Below are positions 1 to 6,135 of a DNA stretch of 9,987 bases, one piece after another. Every line of letters starts with the position of its first letter. The stretch's first letter is position 1. The notes beneath the pieces are model-generated. The model was not told the origin of the DNA. It worked only from the letters and a program-made list of their open reading frames with translations, and ran no database searches. The stretch covers positions 1 through 9,987 of the forward strand of contig CALFEW010000125.1 in the NCBI GenBank assembly GCA_937958365.1. The letters run 5' to 3'. Source of the DNA: an uncultured Chloroflexota bacterium (GTDB lineage: Bacteria > Chloroflexota > Anaerolineae > Promineifilales > Promineifilaceae). The translations under genes and the position numbers were made by a program.

Positions 1-146
1 TACGGCGCGCCATGGGAGACAATTTCCCGGCTTCTGGCAAGAAAGCCCGACAAAATCGTAACCGCCGTCAACGCAGCCGCGACAAGGAACGCGCACGGCA
101 AGAAGATTTGTTGAGCCGGACGCTCTATATCGAAAACAGCAATTAA
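1..146 (+). CDS. C-terminal end of an unidentified basic protein (partial)
   Basis: The frame with codons starting at position 3 is open from the window edge to a TAA at 144-146 and shows the last 47 residues of a protein. Fourteen of these are Arg or Lys, concentrated in a stretch rich in R, N, Q and S (visible residues 13-32). The tail then becomes more ordinary and ends LYIENSN. I do not recognise the family. An in-frame ATG lies at 12-14, but no Shine-Dalgarno sequence precedes it and the frame is open further upstream, so I read this as the 3' end of a longer gene and not a 44-residue protein. The basic, low-complexity tail could contact nucleic acid, but that is only a guess from composition. 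A strong hairpin terminator follows 7 bases after the stop, which supports a real gene ending here. Confidence 0.6.
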   Translation, partial: RRAMGDNFPASGKKARQNRNRRQRSRDKERARQEDLLSRTLYIENSN

Positions 147-149
147 CAG

Positions 150-177
150 AAAAGCCCCGCTTGGCGGGGCTTTTTTT
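150..177. terminator. Bidirectional intrinsic terminator
   Basis: A perfect 7-bp GC stem, GCCCCGC (154-160) and GCGGGGC (164-170), closes a TTG loop. Seven T residues follow on the + strand (171-177) and an A run precedes it (150-153), which becomes a short U tract on the minus strand. It sits between the end of the + strand gene (stop 146) and the end of the minus-strand moeA (stop 198), so it can end transcription from both convergent genes. Confidence 0.93.
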
Positions 178-197
178 ATGAAAGGGAATGGTCTTTT

Positions 198-1460
198 TTA
201 GAATACAAAGTCGGGCCAGTCGAGCATCCAGGCGTTAAGTTGATCACCACGACCCACAAACGTAAGCCCTTCAGGCACAATCAACAGCGCGTTGGCTTTG
301 ACCAACGACGTCATCATGTGGGAGCCTTGACTACCGGTGGTTGTGGCTGTGTAGGCGCCGTCTGGCGCATGGGTGACGATGGCGCGAATGTAGCTTTCAC
401 GGCCGTCAGACCTGATCTCGTCTTGTAAAACGGCCGTCACCATGGGTCTTTCAAATTTTGTATGCCCGGCCATCTTCAAAATAGCCGCCCTGGCAAAACG
501 CTCAAAAGAAACCAGCGCCGACACCGGATTGCCCGGTAATCCCAGGTAGGGCACCCCCCGATATGTGCCGTAAGCCAGAGGTTTGCCGGGACGCATCCGC
601 ACCCGCCAGAAACCGACCTGGCCTTCTTGTTCCAGCACCGCTTTTACCACGTCGTAAGCGCCCACGGAAACACCGGCCGAACTGACAAAAAGATCTACGC
701 CTGCCTCCAGACCCACTTGCAGGCAGGCGCGCACCTCGGCTTCGCTGTCACCGGCGACGCCCAGCATAAGCGGCTGCGCGCCCAAAGCGGCTACCTGTGA
801 AGCCTGTGTGTATCCATTGCTGTTACGGATTTTGCCCGGCGTCAGGGGCTGGTCAATGGCAATTAGCTCATCACCGGTAGCCAGGATGGCAACATACGGC
901 CGTTTCACCACCATCACCTCGCTGAACCCCAGCGAAGCCAACAGGCCAATCTCTTGTGGACGCACGACCTGCCCGGCCGGTATGACGATCTGTCCGGCCT
1001 GAACGTCCTCGCCAACGCCGCGCACGTAATCGCCGGTTTGCACAGCGCGGTTGATCTGAATGGTGGCGGGTAACGGCCGTTCCCGATCTCGCCACGCCTC
1101 ATTGGTATCTTCTACCGGCACAACCGCATCCGCGCCATCGGGCATGGGTGCGCCGGTCGTAATGCGGGCGGCCAGGCCAGGTGTGATGACCACCGGGCTA
1201 ATTGCACCGGCGGCAACGTCGGCGGCCACGCGCAGGGTGACGGGCTGCACAGCGGCCGAAGCCACGTCAGCGGCGCGCACGGCATAGCCATCCATGGAAG
1301 AGTTGGCAAAAGGCGGCAGGCTGTCGCGGGCAACCACCGGTGCGGCCAGCACACGCCCCAGAGCTTCAAGCAGAGGGACATTTTCCGGTGGCAGCACCGT
1401 CACGCCGGCCAAAACGGCAGCCAAAGCCTGATTAACGCTTAAATCTTCTTGTGGGGTCAC
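198..1460 (-). CDS. moeA: Molybdopterin molybdenumtransferase MoeA
   Basis: The 420-residue product matches the MoeA/Glp family over its full usual length. MoeA inserts molybdate into adenylylated molybdopterin in the cytoplasm, the last common step of molybdenum cofactor synthesis. Landmarks are PPFANSSMDGYAVR (about 49-62), TGAPMPDGADAVVPVEDT (102-119), ATGDEL (194-199), SNGYT (214-218), MRPGKPLAYG (289-298) and GLPGNPVSALVSFE (307-320). These span the MoeA N-terminal, MoCF-binding (roughly 185-325) and C-terminal beta domains. The conserved loop usually written SGGVSVGxxD reads SAGVSVGAYD here (261-270), one Gly replaced by Ala. The start is GTG at 1460; upstream purines (AAAGAGTAAAG) give only a weak ribosome site, but the next Met (56) would delete the N-terminal motif. 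It lies 29 bp after the HD gene and is probably last in the PSP1-HD-moeA operon. No other moa or mob gene is visible. Confidence 0.96.
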   Translation of the reverse strand: MTPQEDLSVNQALAAVLAGVTVLPPENVPLLEALGRVLAAPVVARDSLPPFANSSMDGYAVRAADVASAAVQPVTLRVAADVAAGAISPVVITPGLAARITTGAPMPDGADAVVPVEDTNEAWRDRERPLPATIQINRAVQTGDYVRGVGEDVQAGQIVIPAGQVVRPQEIGLLASLGFSEVMVVKRPYVAILATGDELIAIDQPLTPGKIRNSNGYTQASQVAALGAQPLMLGVAGDSEAEVRACLQVGLEAGVDLFVSSAGVSVGAYDVVKAVLEQEGQVGFWRVRMRPGKPLAYGTYRGVPYLGLPGNPVSALVSFERFARAAILKMAGHTKFERPMVTAVLQDEIRSDGRESYIRAIVTHAPDGAYTATTTGSQGSHMMTSLVKANALLIVPEGLTFVGRGDQLNAWMLDWPDFVF

Positions 1461-1489
1461 GTTAGCTTTAATCTTTACTCTTTGTCACA

Positions 1490-2092
1490 TCAGACGGTCG
1501 CCAGACGGCCGTCCAACTCCAATAGCGCCGCTTCCGCCTGCATGGCGGCCAATACGTTCCCGACGTGAGTCCATACATCCAACTGGTTTGCGAAACAAAC
1601 CCCGCTGAAGTCGGCTGTGACCTCGGTGACGTGCGCCCGGTCTACACCGGCAGCAAAACGCAGGTCTTTCCACTTTTTGCGCACGGATGAAAGTGTCACG
1701 TCGCGGATGTCGCGTGACGGCCGTACCAGGGCCGTCGCTATCAACAAACCGGTGATCTCATCACAGGCCAGCAGCGCAAAGTCAATCGGCTGCTCGCGCT
1801 CCACGCCGGTCCCTTCTGAATAATGCGACAAAATGGTACGAATCGTCGCCTCGTCCCAACCGCGCTCGCGGAGGATGTCGGCTCCTTTGATGGGATGCCT
1901 GTCTAAATCCGGGTGAATCTCCCAGTCAAAATCATGCAGCAGACCCACTGTGGTCCAATGGGCCGCATCTTCACCTAATTGGGCGGCGTACCAGCCCATG
2001 GCGGCGCTCACGGCCACCATATGCCGCCGCAGCCCGCTGTCTTGCACAAATTCACAAACGAGGTCCCAGGCCTCAGCGCGTGTGTTTGCCAC
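1490..2092 (-). CDS. HD-domain phosphohydrolase
   Basis: The 200-residue protein carries the HD superfamily metal-site signature: His24 (LRRHMVAV), His53-Asp54 in LLHDFDWE, His66, His90 in ILSHYSEG, and a late Asp111 in the segment CDEITGLLIATALVRPS. Such proteins are metal-dependent cytoplasmic phosphohydrolases, usually acting on nucleotides or phosphate monoesters; the substrate cannot be told from the sequence. The KKWKD segment (139-143) followed by a Val/His-rich helical tail is, from memory, typical of a widespread stand-alone bacterial HD family of about 190-200 residues. The start is GTG at 2092. An AAGGGAAGA ribosome site lies just upstream and partly overlaps the end of the PSP1 gene, whose stop is only 10 bp away, so the two are almost certainly co-transcribed and perhaps translationally coupled. 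The link to MoeA downstream is positional only. Confidence 0.9.
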   Translation of the reverse strand: MANTRAEAWDLVCEFVQDSGLRRHMVAVSAAMGWYAAQLGEDAAHWTTVGLLHDFDWEIHPDLDRHPIKGADILRERGWDEATIRTILSHYSEGTGVEREQPIDFALLACDEITGLLIATALVRPSRDIRDVTLSSVRKKWKDLRFAAGVDRAHVTEVTADFSGVCFANQLDVWTHVGNVLAAMQAEAALLELDGRLATV

Positions 2093-2102
2093 GAGTCTTC
2101 CC

Positions 2103-3050
2103 TTATTCGATCTCTTCGTCTTCTTCGTCCGTTATGACGCTGGTCGGTTGATGCGCGCCGCAAGTGCAGCCGCCGCCTTCGTGCCGGCCGCAACCCGCCT
2201 CAGCTTTGTCCTGGAGGGCTTGTAATTCTTCCAGAGGTTCAAGCTGCTCGCGGAAGACTTCGTGCCACTCCCCTTCAATTTCCACCATCACGGAGTCGCG
2301 CAAAACGCGCACGTCTTTCACTTTGCCCTGACCAAGAGGCGTGTCCACCATTTTGCCAATCTTGGGCAAAGTCTTTTTGGCTTCCACGTATTGCTCGTAC
2401 TCATAGACCAGGCAGCAGCGCAAACGGCCGCACATGCCGGTGATTTCCTGGGGGCTGAGGGAAACGCCCTGATCTTTCGCCATGCGGATGGAAATGGGGC
2501 TAAATTCGGTCAGGAAGGTGGAACAGCAGCGCGGCGCGCCACATGCCCCATAACCGCCCATAATCTTAGCCACGTCGCGCGGACCGACCAGACGCATCTC
2601 CACGCGGGTGCGCAGAGAGCGGCTGAGCGCCGTTTTCACGCCGTTGACGTTGAGGTTTTTGTTCTCGGTTGTGTAGTGGATGGTCATCCAACTGCCGTCA
2701 AAGCTGTACTCAGCTTTGACAAATTTGGCGTCTTTGATGCCAAATTCTTGCGCTTTTTCCCGGCAAGAGATGAGTGCATCTAGCTCTTTGGTTTCCCACA
2801 CTTGCTGCATGACCAGGTCGCGTGGGGTGGCTTTGCGCTGCACCGGGCGCAGCCCGCGCTGTTTGTGAGACTTTTCAGGTTCAACAAAAGCAATGACCTG
2901 GCCTAATTGCTGTCCGCGCTTGGTTTCGACAATGACGTGGTCGCCAGGCGTCAGGTCCTGGTTGCGGCCTACTTTGAAATGATAGAGCTTGCCTAGCTTT
3001 TGAAAACGAATGGCAACCACCGATGTTTTTTCAGCACTAGCTGCTGTCAT
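2103..3050 (-). CDS. ricT: PSP1 / RicT (YaaT)-like protein
   Basis: The 315-residue protein has the PSP1 C-terminal domain. Residues 10-55 form a small beta-rich region (RFQKLGKLYHFKVG, GDHVIVET). The core follows, with the family's paired cysteine motifs YGACGAPRCCSTFL (167-180) and GMCGRLRCCLVYEYE (205-219). In Bacillus subtilis, RicT (YaaT) joins RicA and RicF in a complex that binds Fe-S clusters and promotes RNase Y-dependent mRNA maturation; whether this homologue does the same is inference. Residues 232-270 look like a small beta-barrel (KMVDTPLGQGKV). The tail is unusual, adding Cys287, Cys295 and Cys297 in a Gly/His-rich stretch before an acidic end (DEEDEEIE). The ATG at 3050 is preceded by GGAG with 7-nt spacing. 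A TATAAT box lies about 34 bp upstream. It is probably the first gene of the operon with the HD gene and moeA. The gene symbol is by homology. Confidence 0.9.
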   Translation of the reverse strand: MTAASAEKTSVVAIRFQKLGKLYHFKVGRNQDLTPGDHVIVETKRGQQLGQVIAFVEPEKSHKQRGLRPVQRKATPRDLVMQQVWETKELDALISCREKAQEFGIKDAKFVKAEYSFDGSWMTIHYTTENKNLNVNGVKTALSRSLRTRVEMRLVGPRDVAKIMGGYGACGAPRCCSTFLTEFSPISIRMAKDQGVSLSPQEITGMCGRLRCCLVYEYEQYVEAKKTLPKIGKMVDTPLGQGKVKDVRVLRDSVMVEIEGEWHEVFREQLEPLEELQALQDKAEAGCGRHEGGGCTCGAHQPTSVITDEEDEEIE

Positions 3051-3083
3051 GGTTTATCTCCACGTTTTATGTGATTTATTAAC

Positions 3084-3089
3084 ATTATA
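3084..3089 (-). promoter_or_regulatory. Probable -10 box of the PSP1-HD-moeA operon
   Basis: The minus strand reads TATAAT here, inside an AT-rich island (3062-3115) that contrasts with the GC-rich genes on both sides. Transcription would start near 3077, leaving a leader of about 27 nt with the GGAG ribosome site before the ATG at 3050. The -35 match is poor: the best is TTTACT with a short 15-bp spacer. Confidence 0.6.
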
Positions 3090-3139
3090 GTTATAACCAT
3101 TTTAAGTAAAATAACCAGAAATGGGGTTTACAAAGCCAA

Positions 3140-3161
3140 AGGCCAGCCTTGTGGCTGGCCT
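3140..3161 (-). terminator. Probable terminator downstream of the eRF1-like gene
   Basis: A 9-bp perfect stem, AGGCCAGCC (3140-3148) and GGCTGGCCT (3153-3161), closes a 4-base TTGT loop. On the minus strand it is followed by TTTGGCTTTG, an imperfect U tract. It lies about 115 bp after the stop of the eRF1-like gene and just upstream of the PSP1 promoter, where a terminator separating two transcription units is expected. Confidence 0.6.
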
Positions 3162-3252
3162 GGAATGGTAGACGGGCTGGTAGAAACGGCCGTGTTATCT
3201 GAGTCCTATAATCGGCAATCCGCTGCTCTAGCCCTGTCTTAAAATGTGTATT

Positions 3253-3273
3253 CCGTGAATGGGCGGTTCACGG
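3253..3273 (-). terminator. Small hairpin directly after the eRF1-like stop
   Basis: CCGTGAA (3253-3259) and TTCACGG (3267-3273) form a 7-bp stem with a 7-base loop, beginning 3 bases after the stop codon of the eRF1-like gene on the minus strand. The following minus-strand sequence has only a short ATTTTA run, so this may be an mRNA 3'-end stabiliser or a weak terminator. Confidence 0.35.
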
Positions 3274-3276
3274 GTG

Positions 3277-4380
3277 TTAATAGCGCAAAATCGCTCCGAT
3301 GCGCCCCGCTTCTTCCAACGCCGGATCGTCGGCGATGATTTCCACGTGGCCGCCCTGGGTGATGGTGAAGGCAACGGCCGTATCCACCACATCCTCTACA
3401 TCTCGCAAATCTTGCTCGCCTATCGGACTCCGCGCCAGATTTGCCACGACAAAATTAGACTCCTCGTGTACATAACCCGGCGCACGGAAGCCATCGCTGA
3501 TAATGAGGTTTTGCACACGCTTGTCACTGATTGCCTGCAAGGTGTCATCCAGGCCCACGACGCCGTTGCTGCCGCTGGCTTGCAAGGCGATCAGCTTTTC
3601 CACCAGCTTGTGTTCCCGTTCGGCATTGGCGGCGGCCAACAAATCTAAGGCTTGCTGCCGTATCTCATGTTCGCCGGTATTCATGCCCGCGCTAAACGTG
3701 CCGGCCAGGCAAGATTGCAGCCTTTTGGGCAGCAGTTCGCGGAATTGAGCCACTGTTTCATTTGTGCCACTGAGGAACAATCGTCGAATCGGCCGGTTGC
3801 TGAAAAACTCGTTGGCTGCGGCGGCCGATTCACGCAGGTTGCGCTGCACAATCTCTTCTTCGTGACGGGCGCCGCCCACACCGCCTCTCATGCCCACGGC
3901 CGAGGAACCGCCGCCTTTCTTGATTTTTTGCACGTCTTCGCCCATAAAGCCGTTGGAGGCCTGTAATTCGCCCAGGTGGTATTCAAAAAAGCGTGAGCCA
4001 ACCCGGTCTACGAGAATGACGCCAAAATGGGCATAGTGGTCGAGCAGATGGGCCAGAGGCTTGACGTAAGGCTTGGGTCCCAGGCGTAAACGATTGCGGA
4101 AGGAAACGGCCGTTGGATAAGCCCGGAAAAAGGTGCCGTCGTGGTTGGCAAACATCGCCAGCCCGGGTTTGTCCCATTCATAACTGTGGTCGAGAAACTT
4201 CTCGATAGCTGCTACCTCTTCTACCTGATTCAGTTGCGCCTCCTTCAGCATTCCTCGTACCCGCAGCTTAATCGCCTCGATTGGTTCGGCGGTGCTGTCG
4301 GTGTCCAGATAAATGCTTAAAACCTGTCGCCCGTCTGAGTTGTATGCGAGCAATTCCTGCAACTGTTCTTGGTTAATCAT
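3277..4380 (-). CDS. Bacterial eRF1-like (baeRF / Vms1-type) protein
   Basis: The 367-residue protein looks like a three-domain eRF1 homologue. Residues 1-110 form the N-terminal domain (VLSIYLDTDS at 20-29). Residues 115-235 match the central Vms1/eRF1-type RNase H-like domain: FGVILVDRVGSRFFEYHLGE (119-138), then a Gly-rich loop at 154-172, then RNLRESAAAANEFF (180-193). Residues 240-367 match eRF1 domain 3, ending in the signature-like IGAILRY. Relatives release peptides from tRNA in stalled ribosomes, the loop entering the peptidyl-transferase centre. Here the loop (KKGGGSSAVGMRGGVGGARH) has GGG where classical factors have GGQ, so hydrolase activity is uncertain. The ATG at 4380 follows an excellent AGGAGGT site. 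It is a single gene between HtrA (123 bp upstream) and the PSP1 unit (226 bp downstream). The subfamily is not assigned. Confidence 0.85.
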   Translation of the reverse strand: MINQEQLQELLAYNSDGRQVLSIYLDTDSTAEPIEAIKLRVRGMLKEAQLNQVEEVAAIEKFLDHSYEWDKPGLAMFANHDGTFFRAYPTAVSFRNRLRLGPKPYVKPLAHLLDHYAHFGVILVDRVGSRFFEYHLGELQASNGFMGEDVQKIKKGGGSSAVGMRGGVGGARHEEEIVQRNLRESAAAANEFFSNRPIRRLFLSGTNETVAQFRELLPKRLQSCLAGTFSAGMNTGEHEIRQQALDLLAAANAEREHKLVEKLIALQASGSNGVVGLDDTLQAISDKRVQNLIISDGFRAPGYVHEESNFVVANLARSPIGEQDLRDVEDVVDTAVAFTITQGGHVEIIADDPALEEAGRIGAILRY

Positions 4381-4383
4381 GTG

Positions 4384-4390
4384 ACCTCCT
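4384..4390 (-). promoter_or_regulatory. Strong Shine-Dalgarno of the eRF1-like gene
   Basis: The minus strand reads AGGAGGT, 3 bases from the ATG at 4380 (about 6 counted from the GGAGG centre). It is among the best ribosome sites in the window and fixes the start of the eRF1-like gene. Confidence 0.8.
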
Positions 4391-4422
4391 CTAAGCCTAA
4401 AAGAGATTGAACGAGGTAAGTT

Positions 4423-4486
4423 GCGACAGACCTGTTCCCTTGTGATGGTCTGGTCGCAGAACTCTGCGCCGGTTGCCGACGCAGAG
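4423..4486. other. Two adjacent hairpins between htrA-like and eRF1-like genes
   Basis: The first hairpin pairs GCGAC-AGACC (4423-4432) with GGTCT-GTCGC (4447-4457), leaving one bulged G and a 14-base loop. The second pairs CTCTGCG (4462-4468) with CGCAGAG (4480-4486) around 11 bases. Neither has a U tract on the minus strand, so they are not classic terminators. They could be a folded 5' leader of the eRF1-like mRNA or a partial transcription stop after the protease. I see no convincing -10/-35 pair in this 123-bp gap, so co-transcription of the two genes remains possible. Confidence 0.4.
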
Positions 4487-4503
4487 AGAGTACATGAAAG
4501 GAG

Positions 4504-5706
4504 TTACGGCCGTTCCCCAAGCGTCAGGGGAACCGTCATCTCTTTACCATCGCGCACGATAGTCAAATCAACGGTCTGACCCGCCTCCGTTTCAAAAACG
4601 AGATAGCTGATCAAACCGTCGGAACTGGTAATTTCTGTGCCATTGATGGCGATGATCAAATCGCCGCCGGGCAGCGCCCCAAAGTTGTTGATGCCGCTGG
4701 CGATCAACCCGGCAGCGGCGGCCGGCGCATCGGCGGATATATCCAATATGTAAGCGCCGCTGGTGTAAGGGATGCCCAACTCTTCAGCCGTCTCAATGTC
4801 CAGCGTTTGCATCCGAATGCCCAGGTAAGGGTACACGTAACTGCCGTTGGCAATCAGATTGGGCACGATGCGCTTCACGGCGTTTACCGGGATGGAAAAG
4901 CCGACGCCGGAATTGGTGCCGGTTTCTGTGCGGATGGCGCTGTTGACGCCAATGACTTCACCGCGCAAGTTCAGCAGCGGTCCACCAGAATTACCGGGGT
5001 TGATGGCCGCGTCTGTCTGGATGACCTGGGGCAAAGAGTAACGGCCGCCGCCCTCCACGGTGCGTTGGGAATCCAGCGTGCGCCCCAGTCCGCTAATGAT
5101 GCCAATGGACATGGACCCCGCTTCGCCAAAAGGATTGCCGATGGCGATGACAAATTGGCCTACGTGAAGCTCATTCATGTCGCCCAGGGCAATGGGTTGG
5201 GCCGTGGGGGATAAACTTTCAACCTTGATCACGGCCAGATCGCTGTCTACGTCTGTGCCCACGATTTCGGCGCGGCTGCGGTAGCCATCGGCAAAGATGA
5301 CTTCAAAAGCATCCCCATCGGCGACGACGTGGTTGTTGGTGATGATGTAGCCATCGCTGTTGTACACGAAGCCGCTGCCCGTACCCAGCGGGAATTCCTG
5401 GTCGTCAAAGGTGTTATAGACGAAGATGTGGACGACGGCCGGATTGACCTGTTCATAAACAGTCACCAGTTGGTCTTGCAGGTCGAAGCTGAGATTGGTG
5501 GTAACGGCCGTATCTCCCGCTACCGGCACGTTGACGGCTGCCGGGGTGGGCAGTTGCGCCTGCACCGTAGCCACCACGTCCTGGACGATGGCGTCTGTAT
5601 TGATGACGGCCGTTTCCGGGGTGACGCTGGATACTTGACAGGCCAGCGTGGGTAAAAAAAGAAAAACGAGGAAAAGGAAGAGGTAAAATTGGCGTGTTCG
5701 GGTCAT
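4504..5706 (-). CDS. Lipoprotein HtrA/DegP-type serine protease with PDZ domain
   Basis: The 400-residue protein has a signal peptide with a hydrophobic core (FYLFLFLVFLFLP, 7-19) and a lipobox PTLAC with Cys23. It should therefore be lipid-anchored on the outer face of the cytoplasmic membrane. A low-complexity linker (24-75) leads into a trypsin-like domain with a full triad: His126 (TNNHVVADG), Asp156 (DSDLAVI) and Ser240 (NPGNSGGPLLN). A single PDZ domain follows (about 292-395; YLGIRMQ, GGDLIIAINGTEI, TVDLTIVRDG). HtrA proteases degrade or refold damaged envelope proteins; one PDZ and about 400 residues is normal for the DegS/HtrA-like class. The ATG at 5706 follows AAGGA at 8-nt spacing. 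The gene has a long upstream region with a near-consensus promoter about 310 bp away. The last codons (GERP-stop) contain one copy of the ACGGCCGT palindrome. Confidence 0.95.
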   Translation of the reverse strand: MTRTRQFYLFLFLVFLFLPTLACQVSSVTPETAVINTDAIVQDVVATVQAQLPTPAAVNVPVAGDTAVTTNLSFDLQDQLVTVYEQVNPAVVHIFVYNTFDDQEFPLGTGSGFVYNSDGYIITNNHVVADGDAFEVIFADGYRSRAEIVGTDVDSDLAVIKVESLSPTAQPIALGDMNELHVGQFVIAIGNPFGEAGSMSIGIISGLGRTLDSQRTVEGGGRYSLPQVIQTDAAINPGNSGGPLLNLRGEVIGVNSAIRTETGTNSGVGFSIPVNAVKRIVPNLIANGSYVYPYLGIRMQTLDIETAEELGIPYTSGAYILDISADAPAAAAGLIASGINNFGALPGGDLIIAINGTEITSSDGLISYLVFETEAGQTVDLTIVRDGKEMTVPLTLGERP

Positions 5707-5790
5707 GAATTGGTCCTTATAAAGTTGGTCTACGAAGTCGCCAAATATGAATGAGCGCCTGCCGGATGCATCTCTTCACGTGAGGCAACG

Positions 5791-5949
5791 TCAGAATTGC
5801 TTTAGCAGCCGTGACGTTTTCACGCGGGTAATTTCCACAACTCGATTTCTATTGTTGGGGGAAGGCTGCCCGTAAAACTCTTTCCGGTTAGGCCATGGGG
5901 AGGCATCGGTCGTAAACATGCTGGAAAAAATTACCACGCTGGTCGCCAT
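5791..5949 (-). CDS. Possible 52-residue small ORF in the protease leader
   Basis: An ATG at 5949 opens a 52-codon frame ending in TGA at 5791, 84 bp before the protease ATG. The product begins MATSVVIFSSMF and ends KTSRLLKQF, with a polar, Pro/Asn/Arg-rich middle. It has no signal peptide and no motif I know. The ribosome site is weak (GTGAAACATAAA). Third codon positions are only moderately GC-rich, less than in the certain genes. It could be a leader-encoded small protein, a chance frame in a regulatory leader, or part of a dispersed repeat. I report it as a candidate only. Confidence 0.2.
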   Translation of the reverse strand: MATSVVIFSSMFTTDASPWPNRKEFYGQPSPNNRNRVVEITRVKTSRLLKQF

Positions 5950-6023
5950 TTTATGTTTCACGTGTCGTGTTCGCGCTCTGACGATGCAGGAAACGGCCGT
6001 AAGCCCTTTCTCATATTAATCGT

Positions 6024-6053
6024 ATTGTAAGTTTGTGCTGTGATAGATGTCAA
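6024..6053 (-). promoter_or_regulatory. Near-consensus housekeeping promoter for the HtrA-like protease gene
   Basis: On the minus strand a perfect TTGACA (-35, at 6048-6053) is followed by an 18-bp spacer and TACAAT (-10, at 6024-6029, 5 of 6 matches). Transcription would start near 6017 and run toward the protease, giving a leader of roughly 310 nt. It is the best promoter in the window, and its distance from the gene is unusual. Confidence 0.75.
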
Positions 6054-6119
6054 GTCAGGTGAGAAGTTTCCCACGTAACGCTAACTCATCATAACGACGA
6101 CGGAACACTGACGACTGAA

Positions 6120-6134
6120 AACCGGCCCACGGTT
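6120..6134 (-). terminator. Weak hairpin after the methyltransferase gene
   Basis: On the minus strand AACCG and CGGTT form a 5-bp stem around a 5-base loop, one base after the methyltransferase stop codon, and the run CGGTTTTC gives a short U tract. The stem is too short for a confident terminator call. Confidence 0.35.
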
Positions 6135-6135
6135 G

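Larger units (their letters stand above)
5707..6135. other. 429-bp intergenic region: long structured leader of the protease gene
   Basis: This gap separates the methyltransferase stop (6136) from the protease start (5706) and is less GC-rich than its neighbours. It holds a near-consensus minus-strand promoter (6024-6053), a weak hairpin after the methyltransferase (6120-6134), a 52-codon minus-strand open frame (5791-5949), an 18-codon one beginning at 6014 almost at the predicted start of transcription, and one ACGGCCGT palindrome (5993-6000). Possible leader pairings are GCAGCC (5805-5810) with GGCTGC (5864-5869), and CGTGA (5810-5814) with TCACG (5820-5824). No tRNA, known riboswitch or mobile element is recognisable. 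Confidence 0.6.

Noticed and set aside
12..146. An independent 44-residue gene starting at the ATG at 12
   Set aside because: The frame is open upstream to the window edge and there is no ribosome site, so a partial larger gene is simpler.
2262..2783. A 173-codon + strand open frame inside the PSP1 gene
   Set aside because: It lies wholly within a gene with diagnostic cysteine motifs, and its His/Ala/Phe-rich product looks like antisense translation.
5712..5740. TTGGCG and TATAAG with a 17-bp spacer directly upstream of the protease ATG
   Set aside because: The -10 box would overlap the AAGGA ribosome site and force a leaderless message although a good Shine-Dalgarno is present; the promoter at 6024-6053 is stronger.
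5958..6014. An 18-codon leader peptide starting just after the predicted transcription start
   Set aside because: It has no ribosome site, no run of repeated codons and no attenuator hairpin pair that would support a leader-peptide mechanism; kept only as a note on the leader.
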